Shown: positions 35,437 through 46,959 of the stretch, piece by piece | Layout: each line of letters opens with the position of its first letter | How positions within the stretch are numbered: the first letter of the stretch is position 1 | Source of the DNA: Tetragonia tetragonoides | Lineage: Eukaryota > Streptophyta > Magnoliopsida > Caryophyllales > Aizoaceae | Reading direction: 5' to 3' | Assembly (NCBI GenBank): GCA_038025085.1 | Contig: CM076148.1 | Coordinates: 33,276,501-33,340,500 of the forward strand | DNA: 64,000 nt | The notes under the pieces: model-generated | Databases searched by the model: none | What the model saw: the letters and a program-made list of their open reading frames with translations, nothing else | What the model was told of the DNA's origin: nothing | Translations under genes and position numbers: made by a program

Positions 35437-37559
35437 CAAGGATCTCTTATTTGTGTCCTTTTGAGTTGTGGGCAAGTGATTTTGATAAGTTATTTTACAG
35501 GCCTTGACTTCTTATAATGATGGTTTAAAGAAGAACATGATGATGAATGAGAGAAGAAGCAAAGTCACCATTGGATCATATACCACCAACCCAAAAGTTT
35601 CAAACAACCAATGATATAATTTGGAAGGAAGTGCAAGCTTTCAACTTCCCATCTCAATCCTTCGACCTCAAGCACCACCAAGGTTCTTCAATAGCACCTC
35701 GGGGAGACGCTTCTTCTTCCCACCCGGCCCACCCGAATAGCTTTGTAAGTACTCCCCTCCCCTCATTTCTCTTTATTTCCTTTACATTGAGGACAATGCA
35801 ACGTTTAAGCATGGGGGGGTTGATATCTTATTATTGTTCTTGTTGGTGATATGTTGTGGTGGTTAGATATTGCTGTGTTGTGATGATACTTGATGAATGG
35901 TGATTTGGTGGATGTGATGATGGTGTTATGATTATGGTTGGTAATTGGAGTTGTGCTAGTTTAGTGTAGAAGCATGTTAGGTTATTTAGTTGCATGAGTT
36001 TGTAGAAATTGTCATTTAGATTACATTGAGCATGTTTAAGCTTGCATATCATTTAGGTTGCATTTCAAATGAAAATTCAAAAAAAAAAAAAAATTGAAAA
36101 AATGGAAAAATCCCAAAAAATGAAAAAAAGTCGAAAAATACCAAAAATAGAGAGATGATCCCTTTTATGATTATTTGAGATACTCTTGGTCGGGATTCGA
36201 CTTGTGGTAGAGAGAGCATGATACTTTTGAGATGCAATCCCGAAAGTTTGGCATGGTTTCTCGTTTTGCTTTTATTCTCTTGGCCCTTTGTATGTAAACA
36301 TTTTTTTTCAATCACTTGATAATCTCACTTATAATCGTGAAATGATTGGGGCGATAGACATTTAACCGATGAGATCTCGAGCCTTAAAAACCGACACATC
36401 TCTTTCGGTTGTTTGTCTTTCATGAGTGTTTTGGATTCACATTGGTGGTTAATCTTCTAAAACTTGCCTTAATTCTTGGTCAAAATTGTGCTTGGCACCC
36501 ATTCTTTGCATTTGTAGGACGGATGCATTCACTTGTTACTTGTTCTTAAGCTACTTTAAGCCAAAATTGCCTACCTAATGCATCATTTTATCACTTTGGA
36601 GCCCCTTTGAGCTTATGCCTTTTTCTTGATAAACTATCTTATAAGCCCTCTTTTCCCAAACACGTTTTTCCTCTCCCGAGTCTAAGACTAGTGTAACTTG
36701 TCTGTCTCACTGGGTTGAGTATTGAATTGTGAAATGGAGTAAGAGATGAGCATGGGGGTGCTTTTGGTGAAGAATGGAGGGATGATGGTCAACTTTGAGC
36801 TTGAATAAGCTTTGTAAAAAAAAAAAAAGAAAAAAAGAAAAAAAGAGAGAGTCAAATGAACTTCTAGAGGTAGAAGAAGGGCTTATATCTCATTTAATCG
36901 AAATTATCTTGCCCCGATACTTCTAATGTTAGATTTTGTTAGTGTTGTGAAAAAGGTTGGTTTAATGGTTGATACATAAGGTTGGAACTAGTGTTTTTGA
37001 TTTGTGGAGATGTTTTTGCACCCTCTTGATCTATCGCGAGGATTGAGAGGATGTTTATATTTTCACTAAGTCTTTTTGACTCTAAGCCCACATCCCAAAT
37101 GTATCCCCACCTTACCCTAAGCCTCATTACAACCCAAAAGTCCTCCCGATCTTTGCATGTGGAGTTGTCATCTAACGATAGAGATTTTAGAAGATAGGCA
37201 AGCTTATGGTAAGATACCACCGATGTTTGAATCTTGAGTGTAAATTGATTATTTTCCCCAAACACATTTGAGTTTGAGTGATTGACACTTCCTAAAGTGA
37301 GGGTCTATCGGACTAATTTGTTTCGCGTTTTGAATGGGATTATCAAGTTGATTGAGTGCTTGCATGCTTCGTGACTAATTGAGTTATCGTCGAATCTTGG
37401 AGCTTATGTGATCTTTTGGTGTACTTGTTTCCTCGATAGATTTTCATGCTCTTGATATCCTTGTTTGGTGTCTACCTTGGTACCTCAAGTTTAGAGGGTG
37501 ATCTCTCGATCTTCTTGTGCTAGCTCATATACTTGCATGTTTTGTTGATTGGTATTTGC
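35437..37559 (+). other. Non-coding interior of 6.1-kb element
   Basis: Apart from the internal purine-tract motif and A-runs near 36,080 and 36,820, no conserved retrotransposon domain is seen on either strand over 2.1 kb. Confidence 0.6.
35787..35819 (+). promoter_or_regulatory. Internal polypurine-tract-like motif
   Basis: GAGGACAATGCAACGTTTAA followed by GCATGGGGGGG and TTGAT closely copies the true purine tract before the 3' LTR (GAGGACAATC...GCATGGGGGAG then TTGATAAAC). A counterpart is in the minus-strand element at 19,542-19,509. It may be a second plus-strand priming site or a relic of an older element end. Confidence 0.55.
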
Positions 37560-37592
37560 TTGAGGACAATCAAAAGATAAGCATGGGGGAGT
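37560..37592 (+). promoter_or_regulatory. Polypurine tract
   Basis: AAAAGATAAGCATGGGGGAG immediately before the 3' LTR, the expected plus-strand priming site. Confidence 0.8.
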
Positions 37593-39086
37593 TGATAAAC
37601 ATGAATTTGTTGCATATTTTGCGATGATTTGTACCCCATATTGTCTGATTTAGTGTGTGTCCATGATCTTTTGGCTTGAATTTTATTTCTCTTGTTCCTC
37701 TTTACGTTTTTGGTGTATTGTGTGCACATGTGCTCTTTTTAGACCCAATTCTCGAGAGATACAAGGACATTTATAAGATGAGAAGAATCAAGGACAAAAT
37801 TTGGACACCTCTTCGGCATTTTGTTCATAAAGTCTTCATATGAGCTCCAAATCAAGTGATTCAAAGTTATGTGGAAAGTTAACAAACAGAGGTACAACTT
37901 TCATGTTTTAAGTTTTTGCAAATTCAGAGCGGAAGGCTGTCAAATAAGCGTTTGAAGATGAAAATGGGTTGCAGGGGCGTTTTCTCCAGAAAAACGGCTC
38001 CCCAGCCCCTCTGGCCAGCTGCCAATTATCCAAAAAAATGGCCCCCTCCAGAAAAACGGCCACCCCGTTTTTATGGAGGGGGGCGTTTTTCTGGGGCTTT
38101 TTGGTCTCGAGCTCCTCCGCCTATAAATAGCCTCTTTTCTTATTTTTTTCGGGATATCTCATCTTAGCCTAATTTTCTAGGGTTCTTGAACAAACACAGA
38201 TTAGTATCCTTAGTGAGTGAAAACTTTTATAATTAGTGTTAATCAACTCCTTAATCCTTAGTATTTATTTGGTTGTAAGTTTTCTCTCTCCTCTCTCTTT
38301 CTATCAATACTTGCAATTTTAAATCTTTGTTATTGAATATTATGGGTATTGTCATTATGAAGTTTATTTTGCTTAATCTCATGATGTTTATGGGCTAATC
38401 TCTCTTATTAGAGTTGGGGTTAGCCCAACTATGGTGATTTGATGCTTGGATGATGTGAATATATTGTGATTTAATGGGTTATTGTGCATTTAGCTTTGTG
38501 AACTCCAAGTGTTTGATAAAATGTCTAAGTGAGAACTTGGCTTATCTTTTGTGTGATTAACTTAAAACCGGAAGGGGGTAAGGTAATCATAGGAGTTTCA
38601 TTGACTAAACAAATGGATTCAACCACGAAAGTAGATGGATTTTCTTTTGGAGATGTTTGAGCTAGGTGTTGCTTAATGAGCCCAATAAAGCTTGACCCCA
38701 TGAAAATAGGTGGAAGGGTAGAATTGGGTATTTCTTTGGTGACCTTGAGAGAGGCCCTTAATCAGTGATTGACCTAGTATCTCTACACAATTTCTCATTA
38801 GATTGCATGTCGTTCCATCATCTATTGCATTAAACCGTCATTTGTCGGGTGAACCCCCAACTCTATCTTTAACCCTTGATTTTATAATTGTGATTGTCCT
38901 TTCCTCTTATCTTAGTTTGTCATCCTAGTTTAGCTTTAGGTCTAGTTAAATTAACCAATCATTACAATTACTTGAATTTGCTTAGCTTTTCGTATTATAG
39001 GGTTTTTGGTATTCGAAACACCTCGCTCCTTGTGGAGACGATCTTATTTATTACTTCGAAATACCCGTATACTTGCGGGGGTATCA
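37593..39086 (+). repeat. 3' LTR of 6.1-kb element
   Basis: 1494 bp, TGATAAACATG...GGGGGTATCA, with a TATAAATA box at 38,122-38,129. It is followed by the target duplication ACGTC. Confidence 0.92.
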
Positions 39087-40480
39087 ACGTCTGACCAGGT
39101 TCGGTTAGGTCCGATCTAAATAGCCGGTCTGTACCTATTCTTGTGCAACCCTAATTATGAACAATGGTCTTGTTTAGGCGTGAGTTGTGAGCAAAATGGC
39201 AACAAAATATTTGATGTCAAATACCTACATGCTATGTATACGCTATGGCCCTGTTTAGTGATTCTGATCTGTTGACTGTTAATAATGCGATCCATATCCG
39301 AATATCTAATTCAATTATATTAGAGCAGATATCTGATCCGCTTTTGTTTTTTGTAAATGAGCAACGAATATGGAAATAGATTTTTTTTTTTAAATCATAT
39401 TTCTGTATCCGGCATTTTCTTATTTAATATAAAAAAAACTAATTCTAATAAATTCAAGTTACAAGTGATTTTGGAGCTAACATCAAGTTACGATAGAATG
39501 GTGAATTTTTATTGTATTAAACTATAACAATTTTGTATTAGTTGTACTTAATTTTAAGGACTAGAAATAACTCTCTTTTAAACTTTTGGTTGATATTTGG
39601 GTGTCTTTGAGACAATAAGCAGTAAGGTTAATTTGAAACTAATTAAGACTCTGTTTTCTTCAACGGAGTGGTGCGGGACGGTGAGAATTGGAACGGATTG
39701 TAATGGAACGGAATGGAACGGAATGACGTTGATGCATAACTCAACGGCTAAGCTCATTCTTGGATAATCAGTTTTGAATCTCTCTTAAACTCTCAAAGTA
39801 ACAAACCCTCACCACAATATAAACTCTAATACAAGTTTAATATTGAAAGGACTCAAAACACAAGGATATTCACTCCTAAGACAATGAGATCTGGGGATAA
39901 AAAGGAAAGCACTCTTTGTGTTCAATTTCATTCAAAATGGTCTCTTGAGTACATGGCCGTCTTTACCTATATATAAGGGAGATAAGGGTCCTTAAATGAC
40001 CTAGAAATCATTTTAACAGGGTCATTGTTGTCCAAGGCTCAGCAAATATCTGTTAGTAGGACCACAAGGTGCGTCCTAGGCTCACAATATGCTTGAGATC
40101 GACTTGAAAACGACAGCTGGCTCTACTTTGTACTATTTGGACCACTACAATAAATGCCCTGATTTAATGGTGCTCTAGGCCTTTTCCTCTCAACATGTGA
40201 CTCCTTATCTCTTTAGATATGTTTCCTAAGCTATTACAAAGTTGAGAACAAATTACAAATGTAAACTAAGCTTACTTAACGCTAATGATGGACGTACAGA
40301 CTAATTAACGACATGTATGGACTAAATGACATTATGCATGTTAAAAGAAAGTTACAGCAGTAAGCTTTATTCATGCAAGCTAGGAAGGACCTTAGGGAGC
40401 CCATTTGGCCAAGGTGCATATTTTAAGCAGTTTAGGATCACCATTGAACTATTCAGGATGTCTCAAATGCTCCCGCACCA

Positions 40481-41087
40481 AACCCTCTTTCTTAAAAAGG
40501 ATTTGACCACAAATCCTCAAACTTGTTTCTTCAAAGTTGTCCACAATAGAATAAAGAACCCGCCCTTTAATCCAAAATCCCTTGGACTTTGTCACGTCTC
40601 CTCTTGCTTTACTCCCATGTTGATCAAGGATTATGATTTTTGAAACCATTGGGCACCACATATTGATGAAGTAATTATATTCTTCCCAGTCCTCATGATT
40701 TCTCTTTATAACTTGTTCAAAGAATATCAAGGATAATATCTTGATTCTTTCAACCCTTGTAGAACCAAGGTTGTGTATCCACCACTCAAAAAACAAATCA
40801 TGTACAACCCCGTCGAGAACATATGACCTCTCTTGGATAAGGACAACCCCTAAAACATCATGTTGAATGGAGGATGAAATTAAGTGTTGCTTGGCCTGAA
40901 TAGCCTGCTCACTTGTCTTAGGGATCTTAATCCGTCCAATATCGAAACTAGGAATTGTAATCTTGTCAAATTCAGCCTCTTTGCACCATGGATTCAGTTC
41001 ACAAAGGTTCAAAGTGAATTTTCTCCCATGAATCAAAACAGAATATGAGGTGCTAAACCCAACATGAATAAGAAAAAGATCACGTTG
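40481..41087 (-). other. gypsy interior with unassigned ORF
   Basis: A frame of 195 residues (41,036-40,449) runs into the 3' LTR. It matches no retrotransposon enzyme I know. It may be deleted spacer or a non-canonical insert between protease and LTR. Confidence 0.4.
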
Positions 41088-41304
41088 TCATGGCCCTTCC
41101 AAGATCAAATCACAAGAGTTCGTATAGCCATTATCACAAAGGTCATTCCTTAAAAATGTTTTACTCAAATTCTGCCCACTTTCACTCTTAGAATCAATAA
41201 TAATTTTGCACCTTTCACTAGGAGATAAAAAAACCAACATGATCTTCTTTCGATTCTCAAATAAGGAATAAGTATCCATTATCCCATCATGCAAGAAATA
41301 TCTA

Positions 41305-42000
41305 TCAATTATCCAAGGTCTTTCCAATTAACACTGGACATGTATCTAAGGGTATAACAGAACAAGTAACCTCATCACTAAAAACGGAGCAAATAGAGAA
41401 ATGAATGGATACTTGATGAGTTACCTTAAGTTCATTGCCTTTGTTAGGCCATTGTAGCTTGTAGAAACTAGGATGTTTGAAGGTAGGCAAGCCAAACTTC
41501 TCAACAAGAGTGTTAGAAGAGGCGTTTGCACAATTACCCCTATCCACAATCAAATTACAAAGTTTGTTGTCGCTCACACATAAAGCATTAAAAGTTTGCT
41601 TCCTTTCATCATCAAACCGTAGTGTTTTCAGTAGTGTTGGAGCTTCGTTTGAACCAAGAACAATCTCTTCGTGCTCATCATTAATAGAAGCTTCAATGTC
41701 CTCCAAAATATTCTCAAAACCAGCTTGGATGTTTAAAAACTCATGCAAAGTAGGTGCTATTTTATCAGAACATCTTTCTTGGAATTGCTCCAAACCATGA
41801 GACACAAAGCACCTCTTGGTTTCTTCCTTGGTAGCTTCTAATTTCTTCTCAAAATCAGAGTTAGGATCAACTCTAATGTTGCTGCCATTACCACTAAATA
41901 AGTGGTGGGACTCGAAACAAAAGGAAGAGAATAGGGCTTCTTTTCTTTGGCTAGTTTCTCGACCATGAGAGCCAACTTGATTGCATCCTCTAAGGATCAT
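41305..42000 (-). pseudogene. gypsy gag end and aspartic protease
   Basis: The minus-strand frame is in another phase from gag. From about residue 150 it matches the retropepsin-like region of plant gypsy elements (ANASSNTLVEKFGLPTFKHP, then VTHQVSIHFSICSVFSDEV and CPVLIGKTLD). The catalytic Asp region reads VDRGNCAN where DxGS or DSGA is usual, so it is probably inactive. A further piece at 41,327-41,088 (PWIIDRYFLHDGIMDTYSLF) continues the same polyprotein. Confidence 0.75.
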
Positions 42001-42695
42001 AATGCATTTAATTCCATCTTTTCTCGAATGTTATGGTTCAAACCAGCCAAGAAATGATTAATGGTGTTCCCTTGGGTATCTAGGCCCCCCGTTCTCCATA
42101 GGAGTTGTTCAAACTCCCTTGCATACTCGTCCACATACTTATCATCTTGAGCTAGTGTGATGAGTTGATTGAGGTCTTGATAGTAAAAATTTGGTACAAA
42201 TCTCATTTGCATGAGCCCTTTAAGTTTGCTTCTTGTATTAACTCTCTTCTTACCATCTCTCACTATTTGGTGCTGCAAATTATCAAGCCAAAGTGATGCA
42301 TATCCCTTGAGCTTAACCTTAGCCATCTTGTAACATATTTCATCATTCGAACCATTAACCTCAAAGTCTCTTTTAATGTTTAAGACCCACTCAAGGTAAT
42401 CATTAGGGTATAGTCCACCATCAAAATCAGGAGGTTCAAGCTTAACACCAAGCCAATAATCCCTATGTCTTCTCCTAGGGTTAAAAGCAGGTGAGCTATG
42501 GGAATCATTTGAGCCATGGTGAAATCCATCATCTCCATCATAGTTTCTAGGCCTTCTTTGCCTATTTTCATTTCTCAATTGATCAAGAGCTTGTTTCATT
42601 TGCTCCTTCAACTGCTTTGTATCCCTATCAAGCCTCAGATTTTGAGCTTCTTCAAAAGTCGTGTTCCTTCGAAAGCTCTTATCACCTCCGGCCAT
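41997..42695 (-). pseudogene. gypsy gag, N-terminal part
   Basis: 232 residues on the minus strand. A charged N-terminal region is followed by the Retrotrans_gag core (EPPDFDGGLYPNDYLEWVLN, ASLWLDNL, YVDEYAREFEQLL, NHFLAGLNHNIREKME). A TGA at 41,999-41,997 ends the frame where gag homology continues (SLEDAIKLALMVEKLA is readable after it), so gag carries a premature stop. The zinc knuckle expected before protease is not seen. Confidence 0.85.
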
Positions 42696-44579
42696 TTTGT
42701 ATCTAGGATTTTTGTAGGTGGTAAAGTGTTTGGCTTAGGGTCATTTTGTAGTTAGCTTAGACAGAAAAGAAGGTAAATGTGTTTAGGGAGAGTAAACCAC
42801 AAATAATCCCCTTCAATCTAATCAACTCGATGTGAGTGTTAAAAGATCAAGGGTTTGATCTCTTACTCTCAAAAGAACAAAGATAAGAAGAGTAACCAGA
42901 AATAAGATAGAGAAACAAGGGTTAAGAGAGAAAACTGGATCACCACAACAAATCTCAACCAAAGCAAGCAACTTTATCAACAACAATTCCAGATTCGCAC
43001 TCAAAACAAAATGTCGACTTCTAATAATAAACTGCTCTATTTCACAAGCATTTGACCAAAACCACCAACAAGAATTCAAAGATAAGGGTCTAAGGAAATC
43101 AGAAAATTATCAAAGTTTCCACCTCTATCTCTTGAAGCATGCCAAAGAACCAAAGAAACCAGCCTGTTCCAGGCGCAAGTCCAGCAGGAGTGATTGATGG
43201 AAATTGCTTCAACGAGCACTCAAATATTCTCCTTTTTTCCTCAAACCAAAACTAGCTGAAAGAGAGCTCTTCAATCCAGAAAAACCTCTAAAAGAACGAG
43301 CTAAGAAAACCAAAGCACTCGTGTCAACGAAACAAAGAAAACAAGCCTGTTCCAGGTGCAAGTCCAGCAGAAGCGACTAAGGGAAATTGCTTCAACGAGC
43401 ACCCAAATATTCTCTATTTGTCCTCAAACCAAAACCAGGTTAAAGAGTACTCTCCAATGAAGAAAAACCTCTATATGAGCAAGCTAAGAAAACCAAAGCT
43501 CTGTTACCAAAATTGATGCATAACTCAACGGCTAAGCTCCTTCTTAGATAATCAGTTTTGAATCTCTTTTAAACTCTCAAAGTAACAAACCCTCACCACA
43601 ATATAAACTCTAATAGAAGTTTAATATTGAAAGAAGGACTCAAAGTACAAGGATATTCACTCCTACGACAATGAGATTTTGGGATAAAAAGAGACAACAC
43701 TCTTTGTGTTCAATTTCATTCAAAATGGTATACTGAGTACATGGCCGTCTTTACCTGTATATAGGGGAGATAAAGGTCCTTAAATGACCTAGAAATCATC
43801 TTAACAGGGTCATTGCTGTCCAAGGCTCAGCAAATATCCGTTGGTTGGACCACAAGGCACGTCCTAGGCTCACAATATGTTGAGAGCGACTTGAAAATGA
43901 CAGCTGGCTCTACTTTGTACTATTTGGATCACTACATTAAATACCCTGATTTAATGGTCCTCTAGGCCTTTTCCTCTCAACATGTGACTCCTTATCGCTT
44001 TAGATATGTTTCTTAAGCTATTACAAAGTTGAGAACAAACTACAAATGTAAACTAAGCTTACTTAATGCTAATGATGGACGTACGGACTAATTAAGGACA
44101 TGTACAGACTAAATGATATTATGCATGTTAAAAGAAAGCTACAGCACTAAGCTTTATTCATGCAAGCTAGGAAGGACCTTAGGGAGCCCTTTTGACCAAG
44201 GTGCATCCTTTAGTCAGCTTAAGATCACCATTGAACTCTTCGGGATGTCCCAAATTTTCCCGCACCACGCGCGGAGCGGATAATGGAAGGAAACATGAGA
44301 CAAAATGAAGTACTGAATGCGGAACGGAACGGCGGAACGGAACAGAATGGAATGCAGGATGGAGACGACGAAAATAGCAGGGCTTACAACCCTGTTCTTT
44401 TCGCCATCTCCAAGCTGCATTCCGTTCCGTTCCGTTCCATTCTGTTCCGTTACGTTCCGCTCTATTTCGTTACTCATTCTGTACTTTATTTTGTCTCAAA
44501 TTTTGTTTCATTCTCCGCGTAATTACGTTCCATGCCTCGCTGTTCTGCACCACCATTCGTTTGAAGAGAACAGGGCCTA

Positions 44580-44998
44580 AATAGTTGGAAAATAAAGAAA
44601 ACGATAAAAACATATAAAACTAAATCGGATACATATATTCGCCGACTCGATCCTCTTAAACCGAGCACCCGAAAAGTGGATTGGATTTTTACCGATCTGA
44701 AAAAGCGGATACCCCTAGCTCTATACTCTTCAACTTTTCCCTGAAATTTTATGTGATCCTTAGTTCCATTAAGTTGAGGGAAAGTTAAGATTTAGTAAAA
44801 ATAAGTTCAGTGTGGTGAAAAGAAGTGCAATTTTTTTTCTTTAAAGTAAAAAAAAGTTCAATTTAGTTCAATAAAATAAAATTTAATTTAATTTTGTGCA
44901 CATAAATTCAGTAAAAACAAATTGACGTCAACAAGGCGGATGTGAAAACTAATTTCATTTTAGGAGAGTAGAAAATAATGGGACAATGGAGTTCTTAC
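44580..44998. other. Right end of intron 3 of GDSL copy 4
   Basis: AT-rich intron sequence leading to exon 3. Nothing else recognised. Confidence 0.5.
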
Positions 44999-45756
44999 GT
45001 TCAAGTGGATGGAGATGTTGCCAATTATTTCGTTCATGAATCGGTTCACCTAGGTGGGGGTCAAACGGTTACGATTTTGGTTGTATAGCTGTTTACAGTC
45101 GTTGCCCCCAATATTAAATATGTGGATTGCTTTGGATAACAATTTTGCCGTCTGTGCTTGTCCATATTCCTGCTCCAACTTTTGGATCATTTCCACATAA
45201 TAATCCATTTGCAACTTCAAATTCAGCTGAACTCAAAAACAAAACAAAGAAATGAAGTATTTGAATCGATCTCATTAGGCAAAGAAAATTGTCAGCTTTC
45301 TAATACCTTAGCTTCTTTTCTTTTTTTTTACATTAACCTCAAAATATCAAAATCAAGTAAAATCCTGAGATTGACCGTCAAATTAAGGGAATAAAAATAC
45401 GTACGACGTGTACATCCTCATGCGTTTCAACAAGCACACCAGCAGCAGCATTTGCAAAGTTAACCGATTGTGTGTAGCCTGTGACGGTAAGGCTTGGGTT
45501 TGGATAAGATATCGGGAGTGGTAAGTTCGCGAATTGAGCTATCAACAATATAGTAAAACCTCTATAAATTAATACTCGATAAATGAATAACCTCTCTAAA
45601 CTAATATTTTTTCTCCAATCCCGACATTAAGATAGTTTGCTAATTAAATTGTTACTCGTTAAATTAATAACCTCTCTAAATAAATAAAGTTTGATGGTCC
45701 CAATTGTGTATTACTTTATAGAAGTTTTATTATGTATATATACATGATACATAATA

Positions 45757-46010
45757 CTCTCTCTGTTCCAAATTGAGCTTCCTGTTTGATTTTGTATAGT
45801 TTACGAGACAACACTTTGACCATTAATAACTATAATTATATTAATATCAAAATTATAAAAAGTTAATATTGTGAAAGCATAATAAAAAATGAATTTAAGA
45901 ATAGTTTTTTGAGATTGTAAATCTTCGTATTTTTTCATTAATCAATATAGTCAAGTTTTATGAACTTTGACTCAAAAGCCAAATAGTCGCTCAATTTAGA
46001 ACGGAGGAAG
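45757..46010. mobile_element. Stowaway-like MITE in intron 1 of copy 4
   Basis: Inverted ends CTCTCTCTGTTCCAAATTGAG and CTCAATTTAGAACGGAGGAAG (about 20 bp each) flanked by TA. Confidence 0.7.
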
Positions 46011-46959
46011 TACACATCATATCATACAAAAGGGATATAAATCAATCCTCCTCCCTGTTTCTCTCTAAACCCTAACATCCATCTTTATTTAACTTGAGTT
46101 GTCATCGATTTTACCGATGGTAAGCCCTAATTTCTTGTAGTTTTTATTTTTATTTTTATCGTTATTATGTTTAGTTTTTCTTCAACAATCCTCATCTCTC
46201 TTTTTGAGAGTCTTTTGTCACAGCCTAACATGGGTACTTTTGTCTCTTTTTTTAGAGTTTTGACGTCTTTGGTTTCTTAGAGTTTCTGGTGGTTTGGTTT
46301 GTTGTTAGACATTCACATGTTTTGTAAGAGAAGTCACATCTGTCTATTGCATTCAGATAAATCTCAACACTTTAAGAATATGCTAGATCGATGGATCTCT
46401 TGTTGAAGATTGCATTATTATGAGACAATTGTCGGAGGACATGCGGTATTGTTAAATCTTACGAGTAGCTTTCTTGGAGTAGATAGATTTTTATTTTGAT
46501 TATGTGTTTGTTCGATTTTGATATGTTTTATACATGACATATGACTTTCAATCAACGAATTATTCCCGTTCTTAAAAATAAAAAATAGAAAAAAAGTAAT
46601 ACTTTCTTATGGAGTATAAATCAATCAATACAATTATGAACCAAATTATCCAATCTTCTTATGGAAAAATGTTCTGGTATGAGTTGTTACCTATGAAATC
46701 AGAGATTAGAAGGCCATCAGAGAACCTCCCAGCAGGCTTTTTGAAGTAGGTCTCGCCATAAGGCAATTTATTGGCTGTCTGGCCATGATTGACATACAAT
46801 CCCATGCCTGTATCGTACAGAGAATCTCCGAACACGACGTAAAGCGGGGCGGTATTCGGAATTGTAGGTTGTGCATTGGAGCTCCTCAAAGGAGAAAGAA
46901 AGATTACTATGAGTAGTGTTGTAGCCAGCATCTTGCTACTGGTCATAGTCATGAGAAAG

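Larger units (their letters stand above)
32954..39086 (+). mobile_element. Complete non-autonomous LTR retrotransposon, 6.1 kb
   Basis: 5' LTR 32,954-34,449 (1496 bp) and 3' LTR 37,593-39,086 (1494 bp) both begin TGRTAAACAT and end GGGGGTATCA. The 5-bp target duplication ACGTC is perfect (32,949-32,953 and 39,087-39,091). A tRNA-Asp primer site follows the 5' LTR, and a purine tract precedes the 3' LTR. The only long frame is a gag-like ORF of 279 residues. No protease, integrase or reverse transcriptase is found in the 3.1-kb interior, so it must be mobilised in trans (LARD-like). The LTRs differ at only a few percent of positions by eye, implying a recent insertion. Confidence 0.93.
32407..39168. 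mobile_element. Inverted-repeat element split by an LTR retrotransposon
   Basis: The left end TAGGGCTGCATATAGGTCC (about 32,406) and the right end ACCTATTCTTGTGCAACCCTA (about 39,149-39,169) are partial inverted repeats (TAGGGYTGCA, then ATAGGT). Between them GGACCT, GAACCT and GGTTCGG motifs recur on both sides of the LTR element at 32,954-39,086. Without that insertion it would be about 625 bp. It is probably a non-autonomous DNA element, possibly hAT-like. Confidence 0.5.
39730..44267 (-). mobile_element. Minus-strand gypsy-type element with gag and protease only
   Basis: Flanked by direct LTRs at 43,514-44,267 (5') and 39,730-40,480 (3'), each about 750 bp, starting TGGTGCGGG and ending GCATCA on the minus strand. 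The primer site TGGTAACAGAGC lies at 43,509-43,498, one mismatch from the initiator tRNA-Met site. The interior holds gag and a retropepsin-like domain, then about 800 bp without reverse transcriptase, RNase H or integrase. No clear target duplication was found. It is a 4.5-kb internally deleted element. Confidence 0.85.
39650..44578. mobile_element. GGAACGG-rich inverted-repeat element split by gypsy insertion
   Basis: The left end CTGTTTTCTTCAACGGAGTG (about 39,654) and the right end inverse (CCATTCGTTTGAAGAGAACAGGG, in two parts, 44,553-44,575) are inverted repeats. Both arms carry many GGAACGGAA motifs, and the right arm folds on itself around 44,380 (GCAGGGCTTACAACCCTGTT). Without the gypsy element it would be about 390 bp. 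No coding capacity. Confidence 0.65.
23386..46952 (-). pseudogene. GDSL lipase copy 4, transposon-expanded and broken
   Basis: All five exons are present on the minus strand: exon 1 46,952-46,691; exon 2 45,538-45,405; exon 3 45,226-44,999; exon 4 31,131 to about 30,354; exon 5 23,658-23,386. Exons 2 and 3 have the same lengths as in the intact copy. Exon 1 keeps a signal peptide and FGDSLYD, and exon 3 keeps IGGNDC. It is inactivated three ways: an in-frame TAG in exon 3 (45,052-45,050), an insertion of about 540 bp in exon 4 (30,411-30,952), and one extra base in exon 5 near 23,530 just after the Asp of the DxxHP block. Introns 3 and 4 have grown to about 13.9 and 6.7 kb through transposon insertion. 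The gene spans 23.6 kb against 4.3 kb for the intact copy. Confidence 0.9.

Noticed and set aside
45158..45394. Plus-strand ORF over GDSL copy 4 exon 3
   Set aside because: It is an antisense shadow of the exon and its intron.
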